Below, in pieces: positions 24,050 through 31,773 of a DNA stretch of 64,000 nucleotides (position 1 is the first letter of the stretch; the number at the start of each line of letters is the position of its first letter). The notes beneath the pieces were generated by a model. That model made no database searches. It saw only the letters and a list, made by a program, of their open reading frames with translations, and had not been told where the DNA came from. Made by a program: the position numbers and the translations under genes. This DNA is from Amycolatopsis mediterranei. GTDB taxonomy: Bacteria; Actinomycetota; Actinomycetes; Mycobacteriales; Pseudonocardiaceae. The stretch spans positions 6,046,132-6,110,131 of the forward strand of contig NZ_CP100416.1 of assembly GCF_026017845.1 (NCBI RefSeq), read 5' to 3'.

Positions 24050-25567
24050 TCAACCCAGCCAGCCCGGGCGCCCGCCCTTCCGCAGCCGGCGCCACTCCCG
24101 CGCGAACGTCTCGCGCAGCTTCGCGGCCCGCCCGGCGTCCTGGGCGTGGAGCATCCCGAAGGTGAAGGTGTTCTGCCCCTCGCCGTGGCCGGCGATGGCG
24201 AGGTGGTGCAGGATTTCCCGGCCGACCACGGTGTCCTGGTGCTCGCCCAGCGTGCCCTGGACGGCCTTGACGTTCTTGCGCCACTTGGCCAGCTTCTTCC
24301 CGTACACCGGCTTCACGGTGTCGGCGGCGTAGCGGGCCCGCTTGGCCTTCTTGCGCACGTCGTGCAGGGCCGTCTCCAGCTCGACGCCCGTCAGGCCGCG
24401 CGCCGCCGCTTCGGCGCGGCTCAGCTTCTTGGCGGCCTTTCGCAGCGGCTTGCGCAGACCGGCCTTCGCGGGCTTGCGCGCCTTCGCGGTCAGCGGTGGT
24501 TCTTCCAGCAGGGTGTCCAGCTTGCGCAGCAGCTGCAGGTAGCGCTTGCCGGTCAGCGCGGCCAGCGCGCGAGCCCGCCCTACCTCCGCCTCACGGGCGA
24601 AGTGGCGGGTGAGGAACTGGCGCAGCGGCCCGAACACGAGCTCCGAAGGCACTTCGTCGAGCTGCTCGCGCAGCCGCTCCTCGGTCACCTCGGTGTCCCT
24701 GGCCGGCGACAACTCGCGGCCGAGCCACTGCAGCTCGGTCGTGACCGACGCCGTCTCCTTCTCGTCGATGAGCGACCCGAAGGTGCGCAACGTGCTTCGC
24801 AGTTTACGGATCGCGACGCGCATCTGGTGGACCGAATCCTCGGCGTCCAGCCGCACCCCGACGTCCGCACGGCGCAACCGGCCGTAGTGCTCGCGCAAAG
24901 CCGCCAGCACGACGTCGCCGGCGGACGGCTTCTTGCCGGGCCGCGGCGGCGCCGAGACGCGGTCACCGACGAGGCGGCGCAGTTTCGACGGCCACGGCGA
25001 AACCGAGGCACCGGCCTCGGTCAGCGCGTGGTCGAACTCCCCGAGCAGCGCCGGTTCGGCCGCGGGGTCCAGTTCGAGTTCCAGTTCGCGCCACTCGTCG
25101 AACCGCGCGGTCGCGCCACCGGCTTCCCCGGTCACGTGGTCGTCGGTGAGGGTCGCGATGGTGCGGCCGCCAGCGTCGGCGAGCCGGTGGGCGAAGCGGT
25201 CGGTGCGCAGGTGCGCGATCGGCACCAGCTTCTCCCCCAGCGTGTACGCCCGCACCAGCCGCCGCAGCCGGCCGGGCACCTTGTGCGGGTCGCCGCCCAG
25301 CGGCAGCTGCAGCTCCTGCCGCTCGTCGGCCGACACCGGAAGCTTGAGGTGCCAGCCGGCGTCGGGGCCGCCGACGCGCCGCCGCAGCGTGATGCCGCTG
25401 CGGGCCAGCCGGAACGTTTCGGTGTCGTAATAGGACGCGTCCAGGACGTGCTCCACGGGGTCGTCCTGGGTTTCGACGCCGCCGACGCCGACCAGGCGGG
25501 GCACCCCGCTGCCGGCGACGATCTCGTACTTGCGTTCGCGCTCGGTCACCTGTGACGGCGCTGCCAT
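24050..25567 (-). CDS. CYTH-CHAD domain protein
   Basis: The protein has 505 aa from ATG 25567 with GAGGAGG upstream. The N-terminal CYTH domain (about 8-200) has the ExExK signature as TERERKYEI and acts on triphosphates or polyphosphate in known relatives. The C-terminal CHAD domain (about 215-500) is helical, with conserved His in EDSVHQMRVAIRKLRSTLR and many Lys/Arg residues; CHAD domains bind polyphosphate. A role in polyphosphate handling is likely. A SigF-type promoter (25602-25627) lies upstream. Confidence 0.9.
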   Translation of the reverse strand: MAAPSQVTERERKYEIVAGSGVPRLVGVGGVETQDDPVEHVLDASYYDTETFRLARSGITLRRRVGGPDAGWHLKLPVSADERQELQLPLGGDPHKVPGRLRRLVRAYTLGEKLVPIAHLRTDRFAHRLADAGGRTIATLTDDHVTGEAGGATARFDEWRELELELDPAAEPALLGEFDHALTEAGASVSPWPSKLRRLVGDRVSAPPRPGKKPSAGDVVLAALREHYGRLRRADVGVRLDAEDSVHQMRVAIRKLRSTLRTFGSLIDEKETASVTTELQWLGRELSPARDTEVTEERLREQLDEVPSELVFGPLRQFLTRHFAREAEVGRARALAALTGKRYLQLLRKLDTLLEEPPLTAKARKPAKAGLRKPLRKAAKKLSRAEAAARGLTGVELETALHDVRKKAKRARYAADTVKPVYGKKLAKWRKNVKAVQGTLGEHQDTVVGREILHHLAIAGHGEGQNTFTFGMLHAQDAGRAAKLRETFAREWRRLRKGGRPGWLG

Positions 25568-25601
25568 GGTTCGTCCTCCTCGAAGCGGGTTTACCCGGTG
25601 G

Positions 25602-25627
25602 ATACCCGGGCTGCGCGCGGCCGACAC
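25602..25627 (-). promoter_or_regulatory. SigF-type promoter for the CYTH-CHAD gene
   Basis: On the minus strand GTGT (25624-25627), 16 nt, GGGTAT (25602-25607), a full -10 match. It ends 34 nt before the ATG. Confidence 0.68.
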
Positions 25628-25648
25628 GGGATTCGGGGGCGGAGCAGC

Positions 25649-25654
25649 GGGTAT
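25649..25654 (+). promoter_or_regulatory. SigF-type -10 box before the hemerythrin-like gene
   Basis: GGGTAT lies 37 nt before ATG 25692. The -35 region (GGATTC) is a weak match. It is divergent from the CYTH-CHAD promoter. Confidence 0.45.
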
Positions 25655-25691
25655 CCCCTTCTGCGAACCCGAGCCCGGACCAGGAGAGTGC

Positions 25692-26213
25692 ATGAACGGC
25701 AACCAGTCCGCAACCGACCTGACGACCGTCCTCGCCGGCGACCACCGCGAACTCGACCGGCTCTGCACCGAGCTCGAGCTCGGCCAGGGCAGCCCGGAGA
25801 ACCGCAAGGACCTCGCCGACCACCTGATCGCGGAGCTGGTCCGCCACTCCGTCGCCGAAGAGCCCTACCTCGACGGCGACGGCGACCTCGCCGAAGCGGA
25901 CCGCCTGATGCGCCAGCTCGAAGGCGCCGGGCCGCAGGAGACGCGGTTCGAACGCCTGCTGGGCGGGCTGATCCGCGCCGTCCGGCGGCACGTCCGCGAG
26001 GAGGGACCCGCGGCCGTGCGCGAGATCGGGCGCACCTGCTCCGCCGACCGGCAGGCCGAACTGGGCCGGGAGGTCCTCGAAACCCGCGAGGCCGCACCCA
26101 CGCTCCCGCACCCCGATCTCGCCGACCGGGTGCCCCAGGCCGACCAGCTGTGGCCGGGGCCGGGGTTCGTCGACCGGGCCCGTGCCGCCCTGCGCGCCCC
26201 GGCATCGGGTTGA
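25692..26213 (+). CDS. Hemerythrin-like (HHE) domain protein
   Basis: The protein has 173 aa from ATG 25692 (CAGGAGAG upstream). Helices carry the His/Glu pattern of HHE domains: AGDHRELDRL, RHSVAEEPYL and RRHVREEGPA. Such proteins can bind a di-iron centre and sense or handle oxygen or nitric oxide. The C-terminal ~40 residues are Pro-rich (RVPQADQLWPGPGFVDRARA). It lies 41 bp before a GAF-ANTAR gene on the same strand and may share its transcript. Confidence 0.78.
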   Translation: MNGNQSATDLTTVLAGDHRELDRLCTELELGQGSPENRKDLADHLIAELVRHSVAEEPYLDGDGDLAEADRLMRQLEGAGPQETRFERLLGGLIRAVRRHVREEGPAAVREIGRTCSADRQAELGREVLETREAAPTLPHPDLADRVPQADQLWPGPGFVDRARAALRAPASG

Positions 26214-26254
26214 ATGGAAGGCCTGCACCGCGATCCGGAAGACAGTGAGGACCC

Positions 26255-27055
26255 ATGAGCGTCGGCGAAGAGGAGTGGGCCCGGGAACGGGCCTGGTTCG
26301 GGCGGGACGGTGAACCGGAGCCGGGGCCGCTGGCTCGGCAGTTCGCCGACCTCACGCGGACCCTGCTCGACGTGACGCCGACGGTCGCCGGGGTGCTCAA
26401 GCTCGTCGTCGGGGCCGCGACCGCGCTCATCCCGGACGCCCACCTGGTCAGCGTCACCCTGCGGGACGCCGACGGCACCTTCCACACCCCGGTCGGCACG
26501 GCTCCGATCGCCGAGCAGCTCGACCAGGTGCAGTACGACCACGGCGAAGGCCCCTGCGTCGAGTCGGCGCGCCCGGACGGCCCGGCCGTCGGCTGGTCGC
26601 AGGACCTGGGCCGGGACCCGCGCTGGCCGGCGTTCGGCCCGGCCGCCGCCCGCCACGGCTTCCACTCGGTGCTGGCCACCGCCCTGCTCCCGGACGCCCG
26701 CCCGCCCCGGCTCTCCGGCGCGCTCAACATCTACTCGCGCACCCCGGGCGCGTTCGACGCGCGGGCAATCGACCTCGCGCTGCTGCTGGCGACGCACGCG
26801 TCGCTCGCGCTGGCCCACACCCAGGCCGTGGCCGCGGCCGAACTGGAATCGGCGCATCTGCGCCGGGCGGTGGACAGCCGCGACGTCATCGGCCAGGCGA
26901 AGGGCATCTTGATGCAGCGCCGCGGCATCACCGCCGACGAGGCCTTCGACGTGCTGCGCCGCGCGTCGCAGGACCTCAACGTCAAGCTCGCCGATCTGGC
27001 GAAGGCCCTCGCCGCCCGGCACACCGAAGTGGACCTGCCGGCCTCGGAGGCCTGA
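26255..27055 (+). CDS. GAF-ANTAR antitermination regulator (second copy)
   Basis: The protein has 266 aa. The GAF domain (about 35-185) includes YDHGEGPCVESARPDGPAVG and TALLPDARPPRLSGALNIYS. The ANTAR domain (about 200-255) has RDVIGQAKGILMQRRGITAD. It would sense a signal and antiterminate target transcripts by binding RNA. It follows the hemerythrin-like gene. The length and layout match the protein at 19762-20490 but the two are clearly diverged. Confidence 0.9.
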   Translation: MSVGEEEWARERAWFGRDGEPEPGPLARQFADLTRTLLDVTPTVAGVLKLVVGAATALIPDAHLVSVTLRDADGTFHTPVGTAPIAEQLDQVQYDHGEGPCVESARPDGPAVGWSQDLGRDPRWPAFGPAAARHGFHSVLATALLPDARPPRLSGALNIYSRTPGAFDARAIDLALLLATHASLALAHTQAVAAAELESAHLRRAVDSRDVIGQAKGILMQRRGITADEAFDVLRRASQDLNVKLADLAKALAARHTEVDLPASEA

Positions 27056-27076
27056 GCCCCCACGCCGCGAAATACA

Positions 27077-27113
27077 CCGAGGGCGGCACTTTCCCGGGAA
27101 GTGCCGCCCTCGG
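27077..27113. terminator. Strong bidirectional terminator
   Basis: A perfect 15-bp stem (27077-27091 with 27099-27113) with a 7-nt loop lies between the convergent ANTAR and membrane-protein genes. Confidence 0.8.
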
Positions 27114-27133
27114 TCGCTTCTGCCGAGCCGCTG

Positions 27134-27607
27134 CTATTGAGCCGAGTACGGGGACCGGTTCTCCAGCGTCGGGCTCGCGGCCGGGTACCGGCCGTCCTGG
27201 CCCGGCACCGGGGTGACCGTCGCGGCCTGCTGCTGCTCTGCTGCGTCCACCCGCGGCCGCGGGCCGCGCTGGACGACCGCCTCGACCTCCTGCTCACCGC
27301 GGATGCGGGCCAGGACGCCGAGGGTGATCGCGTGGGCCAGGGCGAGGATCAGCAGCAACACGCCGATCCGCCCGACCACGCCAGGCAGGTCGCTGCCGCC
27401 CATGTCGATGGTCGAGATGAGCGCCAGCACCCCCAGCGTCGCGAGGTGGAACAACACCGTGACCAGGCGGGTCATCGAAGCGCCCGCCGCCGGGTCGCCG
27501 TAGGAGTTCTCCAGGTACCGGCGGCCGCTGCGGTAGATGATCTGCCCGTCTATCACGATCAGCGCAACACCGATCGCGAGGAACGACAGGTACGCGTTCG
27601 TGGTCAT
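27134..27607 (-). CDS. Small membrane protein of unknown function
   Basis: The protein has 157 aa. Three membrane helices are visible (about 5-24, 48-68 and 78-100), followed by a ~50-residue hydrophilic tail rich in Gln, Arg and Pro. No known domain is recognised. The ATG has GAAGGAG upstream, and one of the best SigF-type promoters in the window (27644-27669) is 37 nt before the start, which points to a stress-induced envelope role. Confidence 0.75.
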   Translation of the reverse strand: MTTNAYLSFLAIGVALIVIDGQIIYRSGRRYLENSYGDPAAGASMTRLVTVLFHLATLGVLALISTIDMGGSDLPGVVGRIGVLLLILALAHAITLGVLARIRGEQEVEAVVQRGPRPRVDAAEQQQAATVTPVPGQDGRYPAASPTLENRSPYSAQ

Positions 27608-27643
27608 GCCGGACGCTCCTTCCTGGGGGACCTTGCGGGAGGA

Positions 27644-27669
27644 ATACCCGGCAGGTCGCGCAGGGAAAC
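27644..27669 (-). promoter_or_regulatory. SigF-type promoter, full consensus
   Basis: On the minus strand GTTT (27666-27669), 16 nt, GGGTAT (27644-27649). Both boxes match the SigF/SigB-type consensus exactly. It serves the membrane protein ending at 27134. Confidence 0.75.
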
Positions 27670-27704
27670 GCCGTCGTCACGCGGTGAAGACCCCGGACGT
27701 GAAA

Positions 27705-27739
27705 CGCGGCGGGGCGGGAGATCATCCCGCCCCGCCGCG
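27705..27739 (-). terminator. Terminator of the SRPBCC gene
   Basis: A perfect 15-bp GC stem (27705-27719 with 27725-27739) and 5-nt loop lie 33 bp past the SRPBCC stop codon. Confidence 0.75.
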
Positions 27740-27771
27740 ACAACTCGTCCCGGACGGGTGACCCCTTGGGT

Positions 27772-28236
27772 CTACCGCCCCGGGCGGTCCACGTCACCGC
27801 GCCAGGCGCCGGTCTCCCGGCCGCCGCGCTGCTCGATGAACTCCTTGAACCGCTTGAGGTCGCCCTTGACGCGGCGGCCGAGCACGCCGAGCTTGTCGGC
27901 GACGTTCTCGGCGAAGCCCTCCGGGTCGATGTCCATCTGCGCGGTCACCCGGGTGTGCGAGTCGTCGAGCCGGTGGAAGGTGATGACGCCGGCGTGGTCC
28001 GGACCGGAGTCCGACGTCCAGGCGACCCGCTCGTCGGGGTGCTGCTCGGTGATCGTCGCATCGAATTCGCGGGTCACGCCGCCGAACCGCGTCACCCAGT
28101 GGGTGTGGGTGGCGTCCACCTGGCGGATTTCTTCGACGCCCTCCATGAATCGGGGGAATTCCTCGAACTGCGTCCACTGGTTGTACGCGGTCGAAACGGG
28201 GACTTCCACGTCCACGATTTCGGTGATCGTGCTCAT
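27772..28236 (-). CDS. SRPBCC-family (polyketide cyclase-like) protein
   Basis: The protein has 154 aa and one START/SRPBCC fold: ITEIVDVEVPVSTAYNQWTQ, FEEFPRFMEGVEEIRQ, and a C-terminal long helix FAENVADKLGVLGRRVKGDL. Members bind hydrophobic ligands; stand-alone forms like this are common in stress-related loci. The ligand is unknown. GAGGAGG precedes the ATG, and a SigF-type promoter lies at 28288-28312. Confidence 0.85.
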   Translation of the reverse strand: MSTITEIVDVEVPVSTAYNQWTQFEEFPRFMEGVEEIRQVDATHTHWVTRFGGVTREFDATITEQHPDERVAWTSDSGPDHAGVITFHRLDDSHTRVTAQMDIDPEGFAENVADKLGVLGRRVKGDLKRFKEFIEQRGGRETGAWRGDVDRPGR

Positions 28237-28287
28237 GCACTCCTCCTCGTCGATGGTCGGTACTTCGTCATTGAGGGCACAAAACGG

Positions 28288-28312
28288 CTACCCGGTGTGC
28301 CGGGGGTCAAAC
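28288..28312 (-). promoter_or_regulatory. SigF-type promoter for the SRPBCC gene
   Basis: On the minus strand GTTT (28309-28312), 15 nt, GGGTAG (28288-28293). It is back to back with the promoter at 28321-28345. Confidence 0.65.
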
Positions 28313-28320
28313 CCGGCGCG

Positions 28321-28345
28321 GTTGACGCGGGCCGGAGCCGGGTAC
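28321..28345 (+). promoter_or_regulatory. SigF-type promoter for the holin-like / DUF3618 / DUF4235 operon
   Basis: GTTG (28321-28324), 15 nt, GGGTAC (28340-28345), with AAGGAGG and GTG 28372 following. Confidence 0.6.
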
Positions 28346-28371
28346 CCGGCGGCCAGGCAAGGAGGTGTTCG

Positions 28372-28785
28372 GTGATCGAAGAGGTGAACAAGAAGCCGGC
28401 TTCCGACCGCTCGGTCGGCGAACTGGTGACGGACCTGACCGACGAGGTCAAGCGGCTCGTCCGGGACGAGATGCGGCTCGCGGCCTTCGAACTGCAGCGC
28501 AAGGGCAAGAAGATGGGCCTCGGCGCCGGGTTGTTCGGCGCGGCGGGGCTGTTCGCGTTCCTCGGGGCCGGCACGCTGGTCGCGGCGGCCGTGCTGGCGC
28601 TCGCGCTCGTCGTGCCCGGCTGGCTGGCGGCGGTGCTCGTCGCGGTCGCGCTGTTCCTCGTGGCCGGGATCGCGGCCCTGGTCGGCAAGAAGGAAGTGAC
28701 GCAAGGGGTGCCGCCGGTGCCCGAAGAAGCGATCAGCGGCGTCCGCGAAGACGTGGCGACCGTGAAGCAGGGAGTGCGGACATGA
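28372..28785 (+). CDS. Phage-holin-family (Actinobacterial Holin-X type) membrane protein
   Basis: The protein has 137 aa from GTG 28372, preceded by AAGGAGG. An amphipathic helix (SVGELVTDLTDEVKRLVRDE) precedes two membrane helices (about 50-72 and 80-102). This is the Holin-X/DUF1469-like family, which despite its name is a common chromosomal envelope protein and need not be phage-derived. Its stop overlaps the next start (ATGA). Confidence 0.85.
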   Translation: MIEEVNKKPASDRSVGELVTDLTDEVKRLVRDEMRLAAFELQRKGKKMGLGAGLFGAAGLFAFLGAGTLVAAAVLALALVVPGWLAAVLVAVALFLVAGIAALVGKKEVTQGVPPVPEEAISGVREDVATVKQGVRT

Positions 28786-29087
28786 GCGGGGACTTCCCGA
28801 AGAACGCCGAGGAAGCACGCCTCGACCGGGACGCCACCCGGGAGGAGCTCACCGAGACCCTGGAAGCGCTCGGGCAGAAGCTCGACGTGAAGGCCAGGGT
28901 CAAGGAGAACGTCGACGAAAAGCTCGACCAGGCGACCGCGAAGGTCGCCGACGTGACGAACGAGCCGACCGCGGTCAAGTTCCGCCAGGGCGCCGACGCC
29001 GTCCGCGCCAACCCGCTGCCGGTCTTCGCCGGCGTGCTGGGCCTGCTGATCCTGATCCGCCTGATCCTGCGCCGGAGGAACTCGTGA
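28782..29087 (+). CDS. DUF3618 membrane-anchored protein
   Basis: The protein has 101 aa. The DUF3618 signature is AEEARLDRDATREELTETLE. A charged helical part (about 30-75) is followed by one C-terminal membrane helix (PVFAGVLGLLILIRLILRRR). It overlaps its neighbours on both sides by 4 nt. The function is unknown, but this gene between a Holin-X protein and DUF4235 is a recurrent actinobacterial arrangement. Confidence 0.87.
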   Translation: MSGDFPKNAEEARLDRDATREELTETLEALGQKLDVKARVKENVDEKLDQATAKVADVTNEPTAVKFRQGADAVRANPLPVFAGVLGLLILIRLILRRRNS

Positions 29088-29335
29088 ACAAAGCGCTCTA
29101 CAAGCCGCTGAGCTGGGTGGTGGGTGCCCTCGGCGGCATCCTCGCCGGCCAGGTGTTCAAGCAGGTCTGGAGCCGCGTGGCCGGGGAGGACGATGCCCCC
29201 GACGCCACCGACCGCGACTACACCTGGCGTCAGGTGGTCATCGCGGCGGCGGTGCAGGGGGCGATCTTCGGTGCCGTCAAGGCCGCCACCGAACGCGCCG
29301 GCGCCGTCGGTTACCGCAAGGCGACCGGCGACTAG
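29084..29335 (+). CDS. DUF4235 membrane protein
   Basis: The protein has 83 aa from GTG 29084, which overlaps the previous stop. It has two weak membrane segments (about 8-28 and 53-72); YKPLSWVVGALGGILAGQVF is the DUF4235 signature. It probably forms an envelope complex with the two genes before it. The function is unknown. Confidence 0.85.
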   Translation: MNKALYKPLSWVVGALGGILAGQVFKQVWSRVAGEDDAPDATDRDYTWRQVVIAAAVQGAIFGAVKAATERAGAVGYRKATGD

Positions 29336-29363
29336 CCCGGCGACGACTGAAAGTACGCGGCAG

Positions 29364-29732
29364 TCACGCCTCCCGGCCGGGCTCGAGGGCCAGGCCGGCG
29401 AGCGCGGCGCCGACGCGCGGGTGGATCTTCAGCACCAGGTCGGCGCCGGTGGCTTCGAGCGAACGGGTGACCGCGTGGCCGCCGAGCACGACGGCGAGTT
29501 CGGTGCGGGCGTCGGCCTGCAGCAGCGAGCGGACCCCGGCGCAGCTCAGGAAGGCGACCCGGGTCAGGTCGAGTACCAGCCGCTCCCCGGTGGCGAGGGC
29601 TTCGTCGAGGATGCCGACCGTGGCGGCGTCGATGTCGCCGACCAGGGTGAGGACGGTGATCCCACCCGGTCGTGCGGTCGTGGTGACGGTGAGGCCGGAC
29701 GGTTCGTAGATCGTGCGGAAACAGTCGTACAT
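29364..29732 (-). CDS. STAS-domain protein (second copy)
   Basis: The protein has 122 aa from ATG 29732 with AGGGAG upstream; longer in-frame starts have no ribosome site. It is a single STAS domain. The phosphorylation loop reads LDLTRVAFLSCAGVRSLL, where the usual D-S-S-G is S-C-A-G, so the phosphorylatable residue is missing, as in the STAS protein at 20784-21149. It may bind the anti-sigma factor or another partner. Confidence 0.82.
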   Translation of the reverse strand: MYDCFRTIYEPSGLTVTTTARPGGITVLTLVGDIDAATVGILDEALATGERLVLDLTRVAFLSCAGVRSLLQADARTELAVVLGGHAVTRSLEATGADLVLKIHPRVGAALAGLALEPGREA

Positions 29733-29839
29733 GGCGCTCCCTATGCTCAGCGGTGCAGGGGCGCTGACCGGAGCACGTGTCTGAACAACAGCCAACCCCC
29801 CTGACCGTACGCCCCTGGGGGGTGAGGTCAACCCCGCGG

Positions 29840-29864
29840 GTTTCCCGGCTCCGGCCTCGGGTAA
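29840..29864 (+). promoter_or_regulatory. SigF-type promoter for the NADH dehydrogenase gene
   Basis: GTTT (29840-29843), 15 nt, GGGTAA (29859-29864). ATG 29903 lies 38 nt downstream with AAGGAG between. Confidence 0.7.
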
Positions 29865-29902
29865 TCCGTTCGGGACGCAGATCCGGCCCCGGAAGGAGAT
29901 CC

Positions 29903-31192
29903 ATGCGTGTCGTGATCGTCGGCGGCGGTTTCGCCGGATACCACGCCGCGAAAAGCCTGCGGAAGGAAGCCGGCGATGACGTCGAAGTCGTCGTGCTGAA
30001 CCCGACGGATTACTTCCTCTACCTGCCGTTGCTGCCCGAAGTGGCGGCCGGGATCCTCGACCCGCGGCGCGTCGCGGTTTCGATTCCCGAAACGCTGCCC
30101 GGTGTCCGGCTCGTCCTCGGCGTGGCCACCGGGGTGGACTTCGATTCCCGCCACGTCACCTACACCGACCCCGAGGACAACGAGCACCGGATCGGGTACG
30201 ACCGGCTGGTGCTGGCCGCGGGCAGCGTCAACAAGCTGTTGCCGATCCCGGGCGTCCCGGAGTACGCGCACGGCTTCCGCGGCGTGCCGGAAGCGCTGTA
30301 CCTGCGCGACCACATCACCCGGCAGATCGAACTGGCCGCCGCGGCCGAAGACCCGGCCGAACGCGACGCGCGCTGCACGTTCGTGGTGGTCGGGGCCGGC
30401 TACACCGGCACCGAGGTCGCCGCGCAGGGTCCCGCGTTCACCGCGGCGCTCGCCGCGCGCCACCCCGAGCTGGCCGGGCAGCGGATCCGCTGGCTGCTGG
30501 TGGACGTCGCCGAGCGGGTGCTGCCCGAGCTCGCCGGGCGGCTCGGCCGGACCGCCGATCAGGTGCTGCGCTCGCGCGGGGTCGAGGTGCTCATGAAGAC
30601 CTCGGTCGACCACGCCGACGCCAAGGGCGTCACGCTGACCAACGGCGACGCCGTGCCGGCCCGCACCCTCGTGTGGTGCGTCGGCGTGCGGCCGGACCCG
30701 CTGGTGGCCGGCCTGGGGCTCGAGACCGCGAAGGGCCGGTTGGTGGTCACCGAGCAGCTGAACGTGCCGGGCCGCGACGACGTGTTCGCCTGCGGCGACG
30801 CGGCCGCGGTGCCCGACCTCACCCGTCCCGGCCAGTACACCGCGATGACCGCGCAGCACGCCGAGCGCCAAGGCAGGCTCGCCGGACGCAACGTGGCGGC
30901 GTCGCTCGGGTACGGCCGCCGGGGCACCTACCGCCACCACGACCTCGGCTTCGTCGTCGACCTCGGGGCCGGCGCCGCCGCGGCGAACCCGCTGCACATC
31001 CCGCTGTCCGGGCGCCCCGCGAAGGCCGTGACCCGCGGCTACCACCTCATGGCGATGCCGGGCAACCGCCTGCGCACGGCCGTCGACTGGCTCCTGGAGG
31101 CGCTGACCGGCCGCCAGACCGTCCAATTGGGACTCGTCCGCTCCGGTGCCGTGCCGCTCGACACGGACAGCCCGGAACTCCCCCGCCGCTGA
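29903..31192 (+). CDS. Type II NADH dehydrogenase-like FAD/NAD(P)-binding oxidoreductase
   Basis: The protein has 429 aa from ATG 29903 (GGAAGGAG). The FAD-binding GxGxxG is VIVGGGFAGYHAAKSL at the N-terminus; the NADH-binding one is VVVGAGYTGTEVAA (about 160). The FAD-contacting DDVFACGDAAAVP and PGQYTAMTAQHAERQG segments are typical of NDH-2. It would pass electrons from NADH to quinone at the membrane without proton pumping. The promoter suggests induction in stress or stationary phase. Confidence 0.85.
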   Translation: MRVVIVGGGFAGYHAAKSLRKEAGDDVEVVVLNPTDYFLYLPLLPEVAAGILDPRRVAVSIPETLPGVRLVLGVATGVDFDSRHVTYTDPEDNEHRIGYDRLVLAAGSVNKLLPIPGVPEYAHGFRGVPEALYLRDHITRQIELAAAAEDPAERDARCTFVVVGAGYTGTEVAAQGPAFTAALAARHPELAGQRIRWLLVDVAERVLPELAGRLGRTADQVLRSRGVEVLMKTSVDHADAKGVTLTNGDAVPARTLVWCVGVRPDPLVAGLGLETAKGRLVVTEQLNVPGRDDVFACGDAAAVPDLTRPGQYTAMTAQHAERQGRLAGRNVAASLGYGRRGTYRHHDLGFVVDLGAGAAAANPLHIPLSGRPAKAVTRGYHLMAMPGNRLRTAVDWLLEALTGRQTVQLGLVRSGAVPLDTDSPELPRR

Positions 31193-31218
31193 ACTCCCTT
31201 TCGGTGAAAGGAAAGCCC

Positions 31219-31773
31219 ATGCCCGCCGAACCCGAACCCGTCCGTTCCGAAGGTCCCGCCGTGGTGACCGCCGGGGACCCGTCGGGGGCCAAGGTGATCG
31301 TCCTCGACCCGGCGGGCGCCGCGAAGCACGACGAGCTGCCCGCGACCTGGCGGCCGCTGGCGGAGAAGCGCGCCGTGTTCTGGTGCCGGGTGCCCGCCGG
31401 CGGCGCGCTGACCGAAGCCGACGACCTCCTCGGCGACGCCGGCCCGGGCGATCCCGAGATCGCCGTGGTGGCGAGCGGCCCGTTCGCGGCGGAAGCGCTG
31501 CAGCTGGTCGAGCGGCACCCGGGCGCAGCGACGCACCTGCTCCTGGTCGACCCGGCCTCGGACGCGTTCCTCGCCTCCGACGACGCCGTCCAGGCCAACG
31601 AAGCCTGGCTCGCCGAACACGACGACGTCGTCGCCAAGCTGCGCGAGGCGGGCACGGACGTGCGGGTGGTGGCGTCGAGCACCGAGAGCCGGGAAGACCG
31701 CGTGCCGCCGCCGCTGCCGCTCGGCCACCCCCAGGTCGTCACGGCGGTGCGCCGGGTGCTCGGCGAAAACTAG
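31219..31773 (+). CDS. Uncharacterised protein following NDH-2
   Basis: The protein has 184 aa from ATG 31219 (GAAAGGAAAG). It has no signal or membrane segment. Alternating strand/helix patterns (PEIAVVASGPFAAEALQLVE, THLLLVDPASDAFLASDDAV, TDVRVVASSTESREDR) suggest a Rossmann-like or alpha/beta-hydrolase-like fold, but the nucleophile motif is not clear. It is 26 bp after NDH-2 and probably co-transcribed. Its stop overlaps the convergent LysR gene end by 4 bp. Confidence 0.65.
   Translation: MPAEPEPVRSEGPAVVTAGDPSGAKVIVLDPAGAAKHDELPATWRPLAEKRAVFWCRVPAGGALTEADDLLGDAGPGDPEIAVVASGPFAAEALQLVERHPGAATHLLLVDPASDAFLASDDAVQANEAWLAEHDDVVAKLREAGTDVRVVASSTESREDRVPPPLPLGHPQVVTAVRRVLGEN

Noticed and set aside
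28372..29335. Prophage remnant suggested by the holin-family name
   Set aside because: No other phage genes are present. Holin-X proteins with DUF3618 and DUF4235 are ordinary actinobacterial chromosomal genes.
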